A stretch of DNA of 64,000 bases from Amaurobius ferox (GCA_951213105.1 OX578149.1:1488001-1552000), one strand, 5' to 3'. Positions 36,470 through 47,508 are shown, counted from the first letter of the stretch. The notes: generated by a model not told the origin, from the sequence alone. Numbers and translations are program-made.

Positions 36470-36846
36470 TATACAAAGTTATATACAACAAACTTATAGC
36501 ACCAGGCAAAATTTTAGTTCATTCCATGCATTAGCTTTTCAGCAATACATTTTCAAAGAAATGGAGAATTTACTTTGTGTTGCTTTTGTGGATGCAATGA
36601 AATGAAAACCTTGTGTTTGATAAAATCCTTTTTTGTTCTGCACCTAATTTGCAGAAACACATATTTTTTTTCCTATGTATGTTCTAGAATATATGCTTCT
36701 TGTCAAACAGCATGCATTTTAATTAAAACCTTGTCATTTTTTGTCTCAAAGTTGAAAAATGTAAAAAAAAAAAATTATTATTTTTTTAAATTTCAGCAAA
36801 AACAATTTTTTTCAAGATGAGCTCCATATTTAAATTTCCTGATAAT
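36470..36846 (+). repeat. Dispersed repeat, copy 2 (partner at 12060)
   Basis: Same orientation and block order as 12060-12395, with small indels, including an extra ATCCTTTTTTGTTCTGC segment. Non-coding. Confidence 0.7.
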
Positions 36847-37586
36847 TTTTTTATATGTTCTTTAAGCAGAAGCCTGCTTACCTTAAAAAAAAAAATAAAA
36901 ATAAAAATAAAAATTAGAGAAGCAAAATTGCAAGTAATATCGAAAATATTCGATAACTTACTAAAAATAACACTTGAAAAATTCTGGAATTATTAAATTG
37001 CTGTAGAAAAAATAAATTTTAAATTGTTGCCTAAGTATTTAAATAATGCAAATTTTAAAGATATTCTGGAAATCAAGAAACACCTAAAATGCCCTGAAAA
37101 ACATTGATAAGATTTTTAAACAAAATAAGAAAGTATCTAGTGACCATAAATGTTCAAAATATTTAGAAAATAAACTAAAAATAAAAAAATAAAAATCTGT
37201 ACATTTTGAAAATTTTTAAGAAAGGTGAAAAATGAAGGAAACTAATTGACTATGGTTTAAAGATAAACTTAAAATTGAAAACAGTTAAGAAGAACTCCAG
37301 AAATAGGTTTTAAAAATTTAAAAAAAGTAGTAATTATATGTGCATATTAATAATATTATGGTATAAAAATATATAAATTAATTTGCTTAGATTATTTTTA
37401 GCAAAAAAATAGGTTTTATATTTTGTTGCAAATTATTTTAATCTCTTATATTTGAGAATTCAAGCTAAAGACTATAGAACCCTGATAAATTGACTTTATT
37501 TGTGCTCTAGTTGATTATTGGTTCTGTACTCATACCAAAGTGTTTGGTAGTTGCTCCACTGATGCATGCTTAATGTTCTGTTGCAG
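36847..37586. other. INTS3 intron sequence, nothing recognised
   Basis: Very AT-rich; only a short (AAAAAT)n tract near 36890-36912. Confidence 0.5.
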
Positions 37587-37687
37587 GAATTTGATCAAGA
37601 CGTCACTTCAACTTTAGGATTATGTTTAGCTCAGATACTATCAGATGAGTTTGGCCGGAAAATATTCCCTCAAGAGGTGGACGATGA
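37587..37687 (+). CDS. INTS3: INTS3 exon (true donor inside a longer ORF)
   Basis: Acceptor CTGTTGCAG ends at 37586. The exon reads EFDQDVTSTLGLCLAQILSD, then EFGRKIFPQEVDD. The open frame continues to a stop at 37757, but the extra residues do not resemble INTS3. A donor GTATGG at 37688 leaves GA, which joins with G48474 to give GAG and restores a conserved D-E-S-[IL]-E-[DE]-S-[IV]-G motif. I therefore end the exon at 37687. An intron-retained transcript ending at 37757 cannot be excluded. Confidence 0.9.
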
Positions 37688-38088
37688 GTATGGAAATTAT
37701 TTTCAAACTTTTATTTCACATATTATCAGCACTTGTCCTCTAGAAATTCATGTATAAGGGTCCATCTTCATATTTAAATGCACATGAACTTCAAAACTTT
37801 TGTGGCTGATTAACTCTGGGACTATTAATTATAGAGTCATTAATAATACATCATTAGATGGCTTCTAGAGTCCCATTTATAACAATACAAGTTTGAACCC
37901 CTTCCTTAACCCTTTGATACAGTTCAAGAATTACGTTGCATTTATACTGCACTTTTTATAGAAAATTTTATTAAAACTGTGTAAAAAGAAATGTCTTTTA
38001 TATTAAATAGAGATAAAATTAATATTGCTTTATTAAATGATTCATTTATTTTTCAACTTATATACAACCCCTAAAATCATCCTGATAA
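37688..38088. other. INTS3 intron, start of 10.8-kb intron
   Basis: Open frame continues from the exon to a stop at 37757, then AT-rich sequence with no feature up to the CATACCTGCC terminus. Confidence 0.5.
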
Positions 38089-38829
38089 CATACCTGCCAA
38101 CTTTTACGCATTATGCGTAAAATTTATGCATTTTAACTGCTCTTTACGCTTTTATGCATATATTGCTATATTTTACGCATTTCCTCATTTATTTGAATTT
38201 TTTAACATTACTAGGAAATCAATCTCCGGCGAAATTCTCCAGCTTTTTATGTTTGATATTTATCAATTAACCAGACATAGTATAATTTCTCGGAAGCACC
38301 GCATTTCCACATTTTTAGCACTAATATCTATCATTTCTGGGATCGTAGCAAATTCATAATAAAATGCAGGGTAATGCCAGTCAAATTAACGGAGATTTAT
38401 GGCCGCGTGTAACGTAAATTAAGATCTCGATCACTTATTTTATGAAAGGAATAAATATGCTTCTTCAAAGGTTGTCTAATTCAGCATAAATGGCTAAAAT
38501 GTTATTTTGTTCATTAATTTTTAAACACTGCGATTGCGCAGTTCAGTTTGTTCTCATGAATCGCCGAGAGTACAATAGTATCTTTTTCCACCCATCTCAA
38601 TCTTCTAAATATTGCATTTTTGATTGACTAAACTAGTTTATTTTCATATCCTAATTAATTATTTTCGCATAAACAGTGCGATTACGCAATTCAGTTACTT
38701 CGTGTGAATTACTGAGCGTATGTTAGTATCTTTTTCCATCCATCTCCATCATTTAAATGTTGCATATTAGATCGACTAAACTAGCTTATTTTCATATTCT
38801 GATTAATTATTACGGTTAATTTCTTAATT

Positions 38830-38834
38830 ATTTT
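38830..38834. repeat. Target-site duplication of copia B, left
   Basis: ATTTT, repeated at 44316-44320. Removing the element and one copy restores the CTTAATTATTTTCACATAAA sequence seen in intact relatives (CTTAATTATTTTCGCATAAA). Confidence 0.9.
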
Positions 38835-39543
38835 TGTTGGAAAATTTAAAATTTGAAGAAGCAAGATAAATAGCAAAGTACGCACTGGCATAGAGTCAAT
38901 AAGTGTTGGCTGGGTCATGAAAGTATGCAGATCCAGTTTTAAAGAAAAACATCGTTCACTTTATTTCGTGAGAAAACATAACTAGGCAAGTTACACATTC
39001 CAGGTTTCCATGCCACAAAACATAAAAAAAAATACTATGTACAAAAAGTTTGCAGTTGTAAATGACCAGACAGAAATTCCTTGAAGCATGAGTAGTAAGT
39101 AACTATACTACCTCTATCACTTGCGTGTATTTGCAGCCACCATTGAAGATATCACACTTGGTAAAGGAAAACCAAAGGATAAGACATCCTGCAATGCTTT
39201 GTCTAAAGCATTTCTGTCTGCCTGCATCAGACCATCAGTGTCTATGTCTTATAAAGCCCTTCTTGGCTCCGTTCTGGATCAGACTGAATGGGAATTCTCT
39301 CTGTCGACTGACTGATGTTTGCTTCAAGAAATCTCTGCCTTATATATCCGAGAATGGACTGTTCCGGAAACGCCCCCGGATATGCAAATCAGATGCGTAC
39401 GCATTGAGAACTGATTTGCATGAAACCTCATGTTGAAAAACGTCACTGTTCACGCCGGTGAGCGGGAAGAGTCGTTCATATTAAATTTGCATAAACGCCC
39501 GTTCACGGGAACGTGAATCGCGATGTATTGATTATTTCCAACA
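38835..39543 (-). repeat. 3' LTR of copia B
   Basis: 709 bases. Carries, in minus orientation, a TATA box (39341-39348), AATAAA (about 38960) and several ATGCAAAT octamers. Internal-side terminus reads TGTTGGAAATAATC on the minus strand. Confidence 0.92.
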
Positions 39544-40419
39544 ATCGGCCCCCTCATGCAAATCCTTAAGTCTCAATGCATATGCAAAAGAAAAATTTAC
39601 TCTGAGAAACCAAGGTATATCAATAAACACCAACGCCCCCAGTATTCTATCAAACATATAATGAAGGAATAAATTTAAAGTATTATATCATTACTAAATT
39701 TAAAATTTAAAAAAATGCATAAGTACTTATAGCATCTGAAAAACAGTTAAGTATTGTCGACAATATTGTAACAACAACATTTCATATCAAGTAGAAATTT
39801 ATATACAACACAACTTCAATGCTTAAGTATTAGCATTCAAAAATTTAAATTTTAGTTTAAGTTTAATTATAAGTATCCAAAATTTAAGTATAAGCATATT
39901 ATTATATTTAACAAGTCAACTTTAAAAGATTAAGATTTTTGTATAAGCATAGAATTTAAGTTTACTTTAAATTTGAGTATAAACACTATAATTCAAAAAG
40001 CTTAAAAAAATTTTTAGTCTATTAATACAATACAAGTATACATAATTAATACTATTAGACTGCATATATACCAAATATTTAAAAATATATATGATGCAAG
40101 TAATCAGATAATAAAAAATCCTTTATCAAAACTTTCAACACATACTTTTTACTAAGTTGAAAACTACAAAAATTTTATACACATAAGCTGCTATTTAGCA
40201 TTATGCGGGTAATGGAAAATGGATGTATATACAAAGGTGTAAAGTGAAAAGATTCAATATCACAAAAATTTATACTCAAGATATACTATCTTATATCAAT
40301 GAGGTTTAAAATAAACAATAATGTATATATATCACATCTTTAAAAATTCCCAAGTTGTAAATTCAATTTAGTATTTAAAATTTTCTTTAGACTAAACATT
40401 TAATCTCAAAAAGTTTGAT

Positions 40420-42267
40420 TTAGTTTTTAAAAAAAATTTTATTACAAAATTTAAGTATTATTTCCTTAGTCATTGGTTTAGTAAAGTGATCTGCTAAGTT
40501 ATCTTTACTATTTACAAATTTAATATTAAACGATTCATTGACTATTAAATTTCTTAGGAAATGATATCTAACATCAATATGCTTAGTTCTATTGTTTTCA
40601 ATTGGAGAGTTAGAAAAATTAATGGCTGCTTGGTTGTCGCTAAAAATAACACTGTTACTTTTATTAAAGTTTAACCCAAGTAAATGACACTCTTCTATTA
40701 TGTTTTGTACCCATACCATTTCCTTAGCGGCTTCAGTTAGTGATACGTATTCAGCTTTCATGGTTGATAAGCTATTATCTCCTTGAGCGTAATAATACAC
40801 ATCGGTTCTACTCCCATCGGGTCTTGGAACCGTCTTTCGCTGCCAAGCAATATCCGAGCAAGGAGTCATACTGGAGTCAGCAGGAGAGTCCGTTTCCTCA
40901 CTGGATTCAGATGGATCATCACCAGTGTCTTCACTCTCTCCTGCCCCCCCATCAGACTGCCCTCTCGTATATTCCCCGTCGGAGTATTCTGAAAGGTTAT
41001 CTCTTGATATCCCTAAGGAGATATTTCTGGGATAAATTGGGTCCAGGATGCCTTCCACTACCTCACCCTCATCAAACCTCACATTGCAGGTCTCAATTGT
41101 TCGTTTTTCTCCTGACAAAAATATCCTATAACCTTTAGTTTTAGTAGCATAGCCTACCATCACCCCTTCTGTAGCTTTCATGTCTAACTTCTTTCTGAGC
41201 TGACTGAGTTTGCCTACATATGCTCTACAACCAAAGGTTCTAAGATGGCTGACTGAAGGTTTTCTACCACTGTAGAGTTCATGTGGAGTTTTAGTCTTAA
41301 ATTTGTGACATATTCGATTTTTAGTGTATGTAAAACACAATATTGCTTCTGCCCAGAATCTGTCATGCATTTTGCTCTCGTTCAACATGGCTGTAACACA
41401 GTCAAATGCGGTTAAATTAAATCGCTCCGATACTCCATTTTGCTGTGGGGTATATGTGTTAGTCCTTTCAGCCTTAATACCGATATCCCTCAGGTAATTT
41501 TTGAACTTATCATGGCAGAATTCCATTCCATTATCCGTCCGGATACATAGAATTTTAGTACCTAATTGCCTTTCTTCTCTGGCCTGAAACTCTTTAAAAT
41601 GTGAAAACACTTCTGACTTCTGTTTCATAAGGTAAACAAAAACTTTTCTACTATAATCATCTGTTATAGTTAAGATATACTTGTTCCCACCATATGATGC
41701 TGTGGGTAAGGGACCACACACATCCATGTGTAACAATAGTAATGGTTTAGTGGACCTTATCCTACCGGTGGGTTTATACGATACTCTCCTAGACTTAGCC
41801 AATTTACAAGATTTACAATTTAACTTTTTGTATTTAAGCCTATTAAGTCCGTTTACAGCAGAAAGTTTGCTGGTTTGGATGAGATATTCAGCGTTTATGT
41901 GGCAATATCTTTTGTGCCAAAGACAGTTTGTACTGTTAAGTTCAGTTACTGAACTGCTAGGTTTAGATATTAAACTATCCACATTTTTATTCTGCTTAGT
42001 TTTTGTTTTGTCAGATTTAAATTTAGTTTCTTTAAAATTAGGTGCTATTTTTACTTTATCTATTTTTCTGGAAGCACTAGGATCCCTATCCGTAGATTTC
42101 TTATCCTTTTTGTGTTTCTTGTCTCCATCTCGATCCCTATCTTTAGATTGACGGTTTTCTATGTTATGTTGTTCCTCGGTACTATACTTAGGTTTTAAGA
42201 AATACAACCCATCCTTTCTTTTTGCATAAAAGAATTTCTCCCCTTTGGGTGTAAAAAACCATAGCAT
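40420..42267 (-). pseudogene. Copia B pol: integrase fused to truncated RNase H
   Basis: A 615-residue open frame. It starts in MLWFFTPKGEKFFYAKRKDG, then a Lys/Asp-rich linker and the integrase zinc site (WHKRYCHINAEYL, NCKSCKLAKSRR). The catalytic triad is intact: D in LHMDVCGPLP, D in IRTDNGMEF and E in QQNGVSERFN. After HELYSGRKPSVSHLR and an acidic linker ending DVYYYAQGDN it jumps directly to LSTMKAEYVSLTEAA, IFSDNQAAINF and KHIDVRYHFL, the RNase H tail. The whole RT and the first RNase H acid are missing. Normal copia pol would have some 500 more residues here. The long frame suggests selection or a very recent deletion. Confidence 0.9.
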
Positions 42268-42317
42268 CCCATTAGCTCCTTGAAAACTAAAATTTTGTTC
42301 CTCAAGAACAGATGCAG

Positions 42318-43420
42318 CTAATAAAATACGTATCTCCTAAGTTTAGGAGAATACGTAACATTTTCCAATTTGATAATACTTTGTTTATCCTTAAATTGGA
42401 CATACATTACCACCGTCCCGATAGCCTCAACTGGACTTTCGACATCCCCTACTGCTAGCGACATTGAAGTGCCTTTGCACTCATTAAATTTGTAAAATAA
42501 CTTAATGTTATTACAGAAATGTCGCGTAGCAGCAGTGTATACTACCCATCTGAGTCTATCGTTAGGATCGATTACAGTATTAGCTTCAATATGTGGAGAT
42601 CCAAGAAATTCCACAATACTAGATCCATTACTTTTAGGGCAATTAACTTTGGTATGACCTAGTTTGTTACATTTAAAACACTTAATTTTACTTTTAGAAA
42701 TATTTACATTATGACTAGAAGTATTTACATTAGACACATTATGAGATACATTTGGAGATTTAAATTTAGACACTTTTACTCTATTTACACATTTCTTAGA
42801 AGTAAGATATGCAGAATTTAGACTCACAGTTTTAGAGAAGTCACTTGCTTGTTGACGAAGCCGGCTCTCCTCAGCTGATAGCTCTGCTTGTATTTTGCTG
42901 AGCTTGAAGTCCGAATCATTCCATCTATAGATTAACTGAACGATACCCCGGTATTCCTCCGGAAGGTATCTAATAGCTTGAAATGAAACATATAAGTCCT
43001 CAATGGGGTGATTCGCGTCTTTAAGCCTCGTCACGGCCTTCCGCAGTCTTGAGCAAAATATGTCAACAGGCTCGTCTGGCTCCGGCCGGATGTCGAAGAA
43101 CTCGTCTAGTAGGCGCACGAGATTAGCTCGGGAAGGCGCTTGAAAATGTTCTTTCAAAGTATTCCATACTTGGGTAGGTTCGTCAGTGACGTTTATCAAC
43201 TCCTTGTATTCCGAGGATAAGCTTTGGTAGCAAGCGCTCGGTCTTTCCGTCGATAAAAATCATCGTAGTCTCGGCGACTTGCGTCTTCTTCTAAAGGCTT
43301 AATACTTCCATCTACGTGTCCGAAACATCCTTCTCCCTTGAGGACGAATGAGATGTCGGTGCACCAGGTGATGTAGTTGTCTCGTGTCAGCAACTCCGTT
43401 CTACTTGCCTCCATGGCCAC
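42318..43420 (-). pseudogene. Copia B gag and protease, one frameshift
   Basis: Two overlapping frames. The first (43420-43196) starts MAMEASRTELLTRDNYITWC. The second (43199-42318) holds VWNTLKEHFQAPSRANLVRL, LKDANHPIEDLYVSFQAIRY (UBN2-type gag) and a zinc knuckle CFKCNKLGHTKVNC. The protease block reads WVVYTAATRHFCNN: the catalytic Asp is replaced by Tyr, whereas element A keeps Asp at this place. A second frameshift near 42320 separates it from pol. Gag and protease are therefore defective, although gag may have been intact recently. Confidence 0.88.
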
Positions 43421-43728
43421 TCGTAGATTTGAAGAAGCAGAAGTAAAAGTCTTTTGTACACTGTTTACGTTTCGTTTTTGTTATTCACACGTACTTCAAA
43501 ATGGTGCCAGACACGGCCCCCATCTGAACACTGGAACAATGATTCTTTAAAATACTTGCACTTATGATTCTATTGGGCGTTAAACTGGCCCCGTAAATGT
43601 TTCTGATGGAAAATTTAAAATTTGAAGAAGCAAGATAAATAGCAAAGTACGCACTGGCATAGAGTCAATAAGTGTTGGCTGGGTCATGAAAGTATGCAGA
43701 TCCAGTTTTAAAGAAAAACATCGTTCAC

Positions 43729-43734
43729 TTTATT
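43729..43734 (-). terminator. LTR polyadenylation signal
   Basis: AATAAA on the minus strand within CGAAATAAAGTGAA, about 380 bases past the TATA box; the same hexamer is in the other LTR at about 38960. Confidence 0.5.
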
Positions 43735-44110
43735 TCGTGAGAAAACATAACTAGGCAAGTTTCACATTCCAGGTTTCCATGCCACAAAACATCAAAAAAA
43801 ATACTATGTACAAAAAGTTTGCAGTTGTAAATGACCAGACAGAAATTCCTTGAAGCATGGGTAGTAAGTAACTATACTACCTCTATCACTTACGTGTATT
43901 TGCAGCCACCATTGAAGGTATCACACTTGGTAAAGGAAAACCAAAGGATAAGACATCCCGCAATGCTTCTGTCTAAAGCATTTCTGTCTGCCTGCATCAG
44001 ACCATCAGTGTCTATGTCTTATAAAGCCCTTCTCGGCTCCGTTCTGGATCAGACTAAGTGGGAATTCTCTCTGTCGACTGACTGATGTTTGCTTCAAGAA
44101 ATCTCTGCCT

Positions 44111-44118
44111 TATATATC
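44111..44118 (-). promoter_or_regulatory. LTR TATA box
   Basis: Minus strand GATATATAAGGCAG. The same motif is at 39341-39348 in the other LTR, and TATATATCCGA is also kept in the diverged LTR of element A (26502-26513), which supports function. Confidence 0.6.
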
Positions 44119-44928
44119 CGAGAATGGACTGTTCCGGAAACGCCCCTGGATATGCAAATCAGATGCGTACGCATTGAGAACTGATTTGCATGAAACCTCA
44201 TGTTGAAAAACGTCACGGTTCACGCCGGTGAACGGGAAGAGTCGTTCATATTAAATTTGCATAAACGCCCGTTCACGGGAACGTGAATCGCGATGTATTG
44301 ATTTTTTTTGCAACAATTTTCACATAAACAGTGCGATTGCGGAATTCAGTTATTTCACGTGAATTGCCGAGAGTAGGTTAGTATCTTTTTCCATCCATCT
44401 CCATCATTTAAATGTTGCATATTAGATCGACTAAACTAACTTATTTTCATATTATGGCTAATTATTAAGGTTAATTTTTTAATTATATTTGCATAATATA
44501 AATTTTCCTATTTAAAAAATGGGTATGAAATCTTTTTCCATCCATCTCCATCATTTAAATGTTGCATATTAGATCGACTAAACTAACTTATTTTCATATT
44601 ATGGCTAATTATTAAGGTTAATTTTTTAATTATATTTGCATAATATAAATTTTCCTATTTAAAAAATGGGTATGAACTCTGTGAAGGGATATTTTCCAAA
44701 AAGTGGTATTAAAGCAATGATTTAGGCAAATAAAAGGGAAACCATTTTGGCAGGAATATAATTCAGTGCTATATATTTTTTTTTATTATTAAAGATCAAT
44801 ATTTGTTACTCTCTTAATAAATAAATAAATAAACATAAATAAATAAACATCACATTGTGTTTGGGTTGCTTAGTAGTAACGCAATACAAAAAATGACTGT
44901 GTTAAAATAATTATTGCAGAAGATATGC

Positions 44929-44943
44929 AAGGATTAGGGTATG
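44929..44943. repeat. Target-site duplication of LINE fragment, left
   Basis: AAGGATTAGGGTATG, repeated exactly at 45928-45942. Confidence 0.9.
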
Positions 44944-45927
44944 TTGTTGTTGTCGCGTGTCCATGGATAAGCAATATTGTAGTGGAGTAGTGGTCTAGAT
45001 TCCTTCAAAAGCATTGATCATAGTCTCTGCCAATGTTGGTGCATCCCAGCTGTAAAGGATCTCCCGCAAAGAATCCCTGAGTAGAACTATGCCAATCTTC
45101 AAAAGATACACCGCAACAGTTGGGCATTCCCAGATGTGGTTGGGCGTGAGCTGGGCTTCGGAGCAGTTTTTACAAGGGACATAGGTTCTTGTTTTGTCCG
45201 GATGGATCTTCATGCCCCTATAATGCTCAGTTCTTAGCCTGGCAATAGTGGATGTTATATTTCTGGGACAATCGAGTTCTGTTAAAAGGGGTTTCTTATA
45301 TGTGTGAGTCATAATTCTATATCTGGCCACTGCGTTAGCATCAGCAAGTGTGATGGTGGTGCACTTCTGATCTAGTTCTCTAGCCTCTTTGGCCAAAGAA
45401 TCTGCACATTCATTTCTCTCAATGTTGACATGTGCAGGTATCCATTGTAGGACACAGGATTTTCCCTTGCTGTGCAACCTTTCGAGAAGGACTATAATTT
45501 CGGATGTGATGTTGGTCTCTCCGTTTCTGATAGCTTCTAAAGCGGATTTAGAATCTGAAAAAATTGCTATTCCTTCTGTAGAATCTATAGCTTGAGAGTC
45601 ATTCAGGTATAAGGCGAGGGCTTCTTTAATCGCCAAGAGTTCACTAGTGAAGTTAGAGCCTATTATTCCTGTATTGATTTTGTGTTTGCAATTCCTGCCA
45701 TCTGGAAAGAGGATGAAACCTCCATTGTTGAGGGATCTGTCAGAGGAGCCATCAGTGTAGGCAATTGCATAGCCTCCCTGGGAGAGCTTTTCTATTGTTT
45801 CAAGTCCTTTTTGGCTGAGAGCTACAGGGTCTTCTTTTTTAGAACACGGTTGCAGCAATTTAAAACCAAACTTGGTACTCTCGGGTGGTTTTCTAGGAAT
45901 GGGGGGGCTCTTGAAGGAAATCCAAAG
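44944..45927 (-). mobile_element. 5'-truncated non-LTR retrotransposon with RNase H
   Basis: Bounded by a perfect 15-base duplication. On the minus strand it ends in CGCGACAACAACA, a short CAA-type tail typical of poly-A-less LINEs. Only the C-terminal RNase H and zinc region of ORF2 remain. Confidence 0.88.
44995..45924 (-). pseudogene. LINE ORF2 C-terminal fragment: RNase H plus zinc knuckle
   Basis: An open frame of about 300 residues that is cut at its 5' end by the truncation. It reads AIAYTDGSSDRSLNNGGFIL (first Asp), TSELLAIKEALALYL (Glu), IAIFSDSKSALEAI (Asp) and WIPAHVNIERNECADSLAKE (His and last Asp): the full RNase H D-E-D-D set. The C-terminus has CKNCSEAQLTPNHIWEC, a C-x2-C-x8-H-x4-C site, and ends TAG at 44995. 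RNase H of this type belongs to I, R1, LOA or Jockey-like groups; I cannot pick one. It is a dead fragment but undisrupted, so it inserted recently. Confidence 0.88.
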
Positions 45928-45942
45928 AAGGATTAGGGTATG

Positions 45943-46669
45943 GGAAACTAATTTAACATTAGGAGCTCAAAACTTTACATCCAAATGACTTGACATTTGA
46001 TATAAAAGGTGGAGTTTTGCTCTAGATTTGAAATAGGTTGTCAAAGTGGGGTGTTGCCTTTTCAAAGTTTGTGTGTGTTTTAATATGAAGATGGCCCCTT
46101 ATACAAATTTTATGCACCATAATTTGTAGAGGATGTTATTCCTAATTGAATGACATCTTGAAATTAGCTCTAAGATGAACAATGCTCGAATAACAAGAGG
46201 TGGGGCTTTTTTCCCCTTCAGCTTTATATTAAAATTGCTTCCAGAATATATATTAACTTTTCCCCGGCAATGATGAATATGCATCATGGTTCGTACGTTT
46301 GTAAAAATCCTTGAAAAGTGTTTGAAAGAAAAAGTTCATTTTCAAATGCTTGAAAGTCTTTGAATTTGTTAAAAAGTAAAAATAATCCTTAAATTTTTTT
46401 TGAAAAATGATAACTTGCGTAATTTTTTCGAAAAACTATAGCATGCACAAATTTTTTAGAATGGACTGGTTTGGGAGTATTACTGTGAACATTCGTACTG
46501 CCTCCCTGGTAGTATTTTGACTTGTTCATTCCAGTGTTTCTAGATATTTTAAGCTGTTGAGGTTGATTGTGTATACACGTGGTGAAAGAAGAAGGGTTCA
46601 TGCTGCATGGTAATACAAATTTTCTTAATGTTTCCTATCTTAATTTTTTTCATTTTTTGATGCTAAGAG
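45943..46669. other. Unassigned intron sequence
   Basis: No supported feature. The open frame 46389-46601 on the minus strand shows nothing recognisable. Confidence 0.5.
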
Positions 46670-47177
46670 GTTAATTTTTTAATTATATTTGCACAATATA
46701 AATTTTTCTATTTAAAAAATGGGTATAAACTCTTTGAAGGGATATTTTTCAAAAAGTGGTATTAAAGCAATGATTTAGGCAAATGAAAGGAAAACCATTA
46801 TGGCAGGAATATAATTCAGTGCTATATATATATTTTTTTTATTAAAGATCAATATTTGTTACTCTCTTTAGTGAAAACCTGTGTTTTGCCAAACATAAAT
46901 ATTTGTCTTCATTATAAAGTAATTCTCACCGGATAAAACCTTTATATATTTTTGCTTTATAATTTATTGTCTTGAAATTTTATAAAATTGGTGTCCTGAA
47001 TTTTCATAATTTATCAGTAAGCCTGATATCTAATGCAATATTTTTTAATGCAGGTACGTGTACATACATAGTTGAATTCATTAGAAATGTCGTTTGCGCG
47101 TGTAGTTAAAGAAATCATTATAAATGTCATTCACGCAAAATTTTACACATTCCAATTTTCCCAGGTTGGCAGGTATG
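46670..47177. mobile_element. CATACCTGCC-family element, right-end fragment
   Basis: Begins within GGTTAATTTTTTAATTATAT and runs through AATGGGTATAAACTCT, AAGCAATGATTTAGGCAAAT, TTCATTAGAAATGTCGTTTG to the terminus TTGGCAGGTATG at 47177. It overlaps in content with 44600-44815, so it is a separate copy rather than the missing end of copy 3. Flanks TGATAA (left of 38089) and TAATTG (right of 47177) do not match. Confidence 0.7.
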
Positions 47178-47449
47178 TAATTGCAGCAATCAATAGTTGT
47201 TATCTGATAGAATACTTTTTCAAAAATGAAAATAGCAAAATTTGTAAGATATTTATGATGATTTCTTTTGTCCTATATTTTTTATGAAAATGTCCTATAT
47301 TTTTCCAAGTTACGACTTCTAACCCTGTATATATATACTGAAGCAGACTAAATGTTTTAAATTTGAAGTTATACATAGATATCTTAAGTTATGGTTATAT
47401 GAGTTACAAGTGATCTCTTATCTATCATTGGAATTTCATATAATATTTT

Positions 47450-47451
<2 letters not shown>

Positions 47452-47505
<54 letters not shown>
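47452..47505. repeat. (TA)n microsatellite
   Basis: About 26 TA repeats. Confidence 0.9.

Positions 47506-47508
<3 letters not shown>

Larger units (their letters stand above)
38835..44315 (-). mobile_element. Ty1/copia LTR retrotransposon B, recent, RT-deleted
   Basis: Two LTRs (38835-39543 and 43604-44315) start TG and end CA and differ at only about 15 positions by eye. They are flanked by the 5-base duplication ATTTT (38830-38834 and 44316-44320). The interior on the minus strand holds gag (43420-42318) and a long pol frame (42267-40420) that has integrase joined directly to RNase H with no reverse transcriptase. It is antisense to INTS3 and sits inside another element. Polypurine tract candidate GAGGGGGCCGAT (minus) at about 39544-39555. 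Confidence 0.93.
43604..44315 (-). repeat. 5' LTR of copia B (promoter LTR)
   Basis: 712 bases. On the minus strand it starts TGTTGCAAAAAAAATC and ends TTTTCCATCA. It differs from the other LTR by isolated substitutions (for example CACTTGCGTG versus CACTTACGTG) and a few indels. Confidence 0.92.
38089..44815. mobile_element. CATACCTGCC-family element, copy 3, split by a copia insertion
   Basis: Left terminus CATACCTGCCAA at 38089. Internal GCGATTGCGCA-type units occur at about 38529 and 38677. The sequence breaks at 38834 in TTAATTATTTT and resumes after 44320 with CACATAAACAGTGCGATTGC, exactly as in the intact copies. A further unit is locally duplicated at about 44365-44620. It continues to about 44815; no right terminus is found for this copy. 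Confidence 0.7.

Noticed and set aside
37688..37757. C-terminal extension of the INTS3 frame
   Set aside because: Phase and conservation support splicing from 37687 to 48474; the extra residues look intronic.
38089..47177. One single giant CATACCTGCC element from 38089 to 47177
   Set aside because: Flanking hexamers differ (TGATAA versus TAATTG) and 44600-44815 duplicates 46670-46880, so these are two partial copies.
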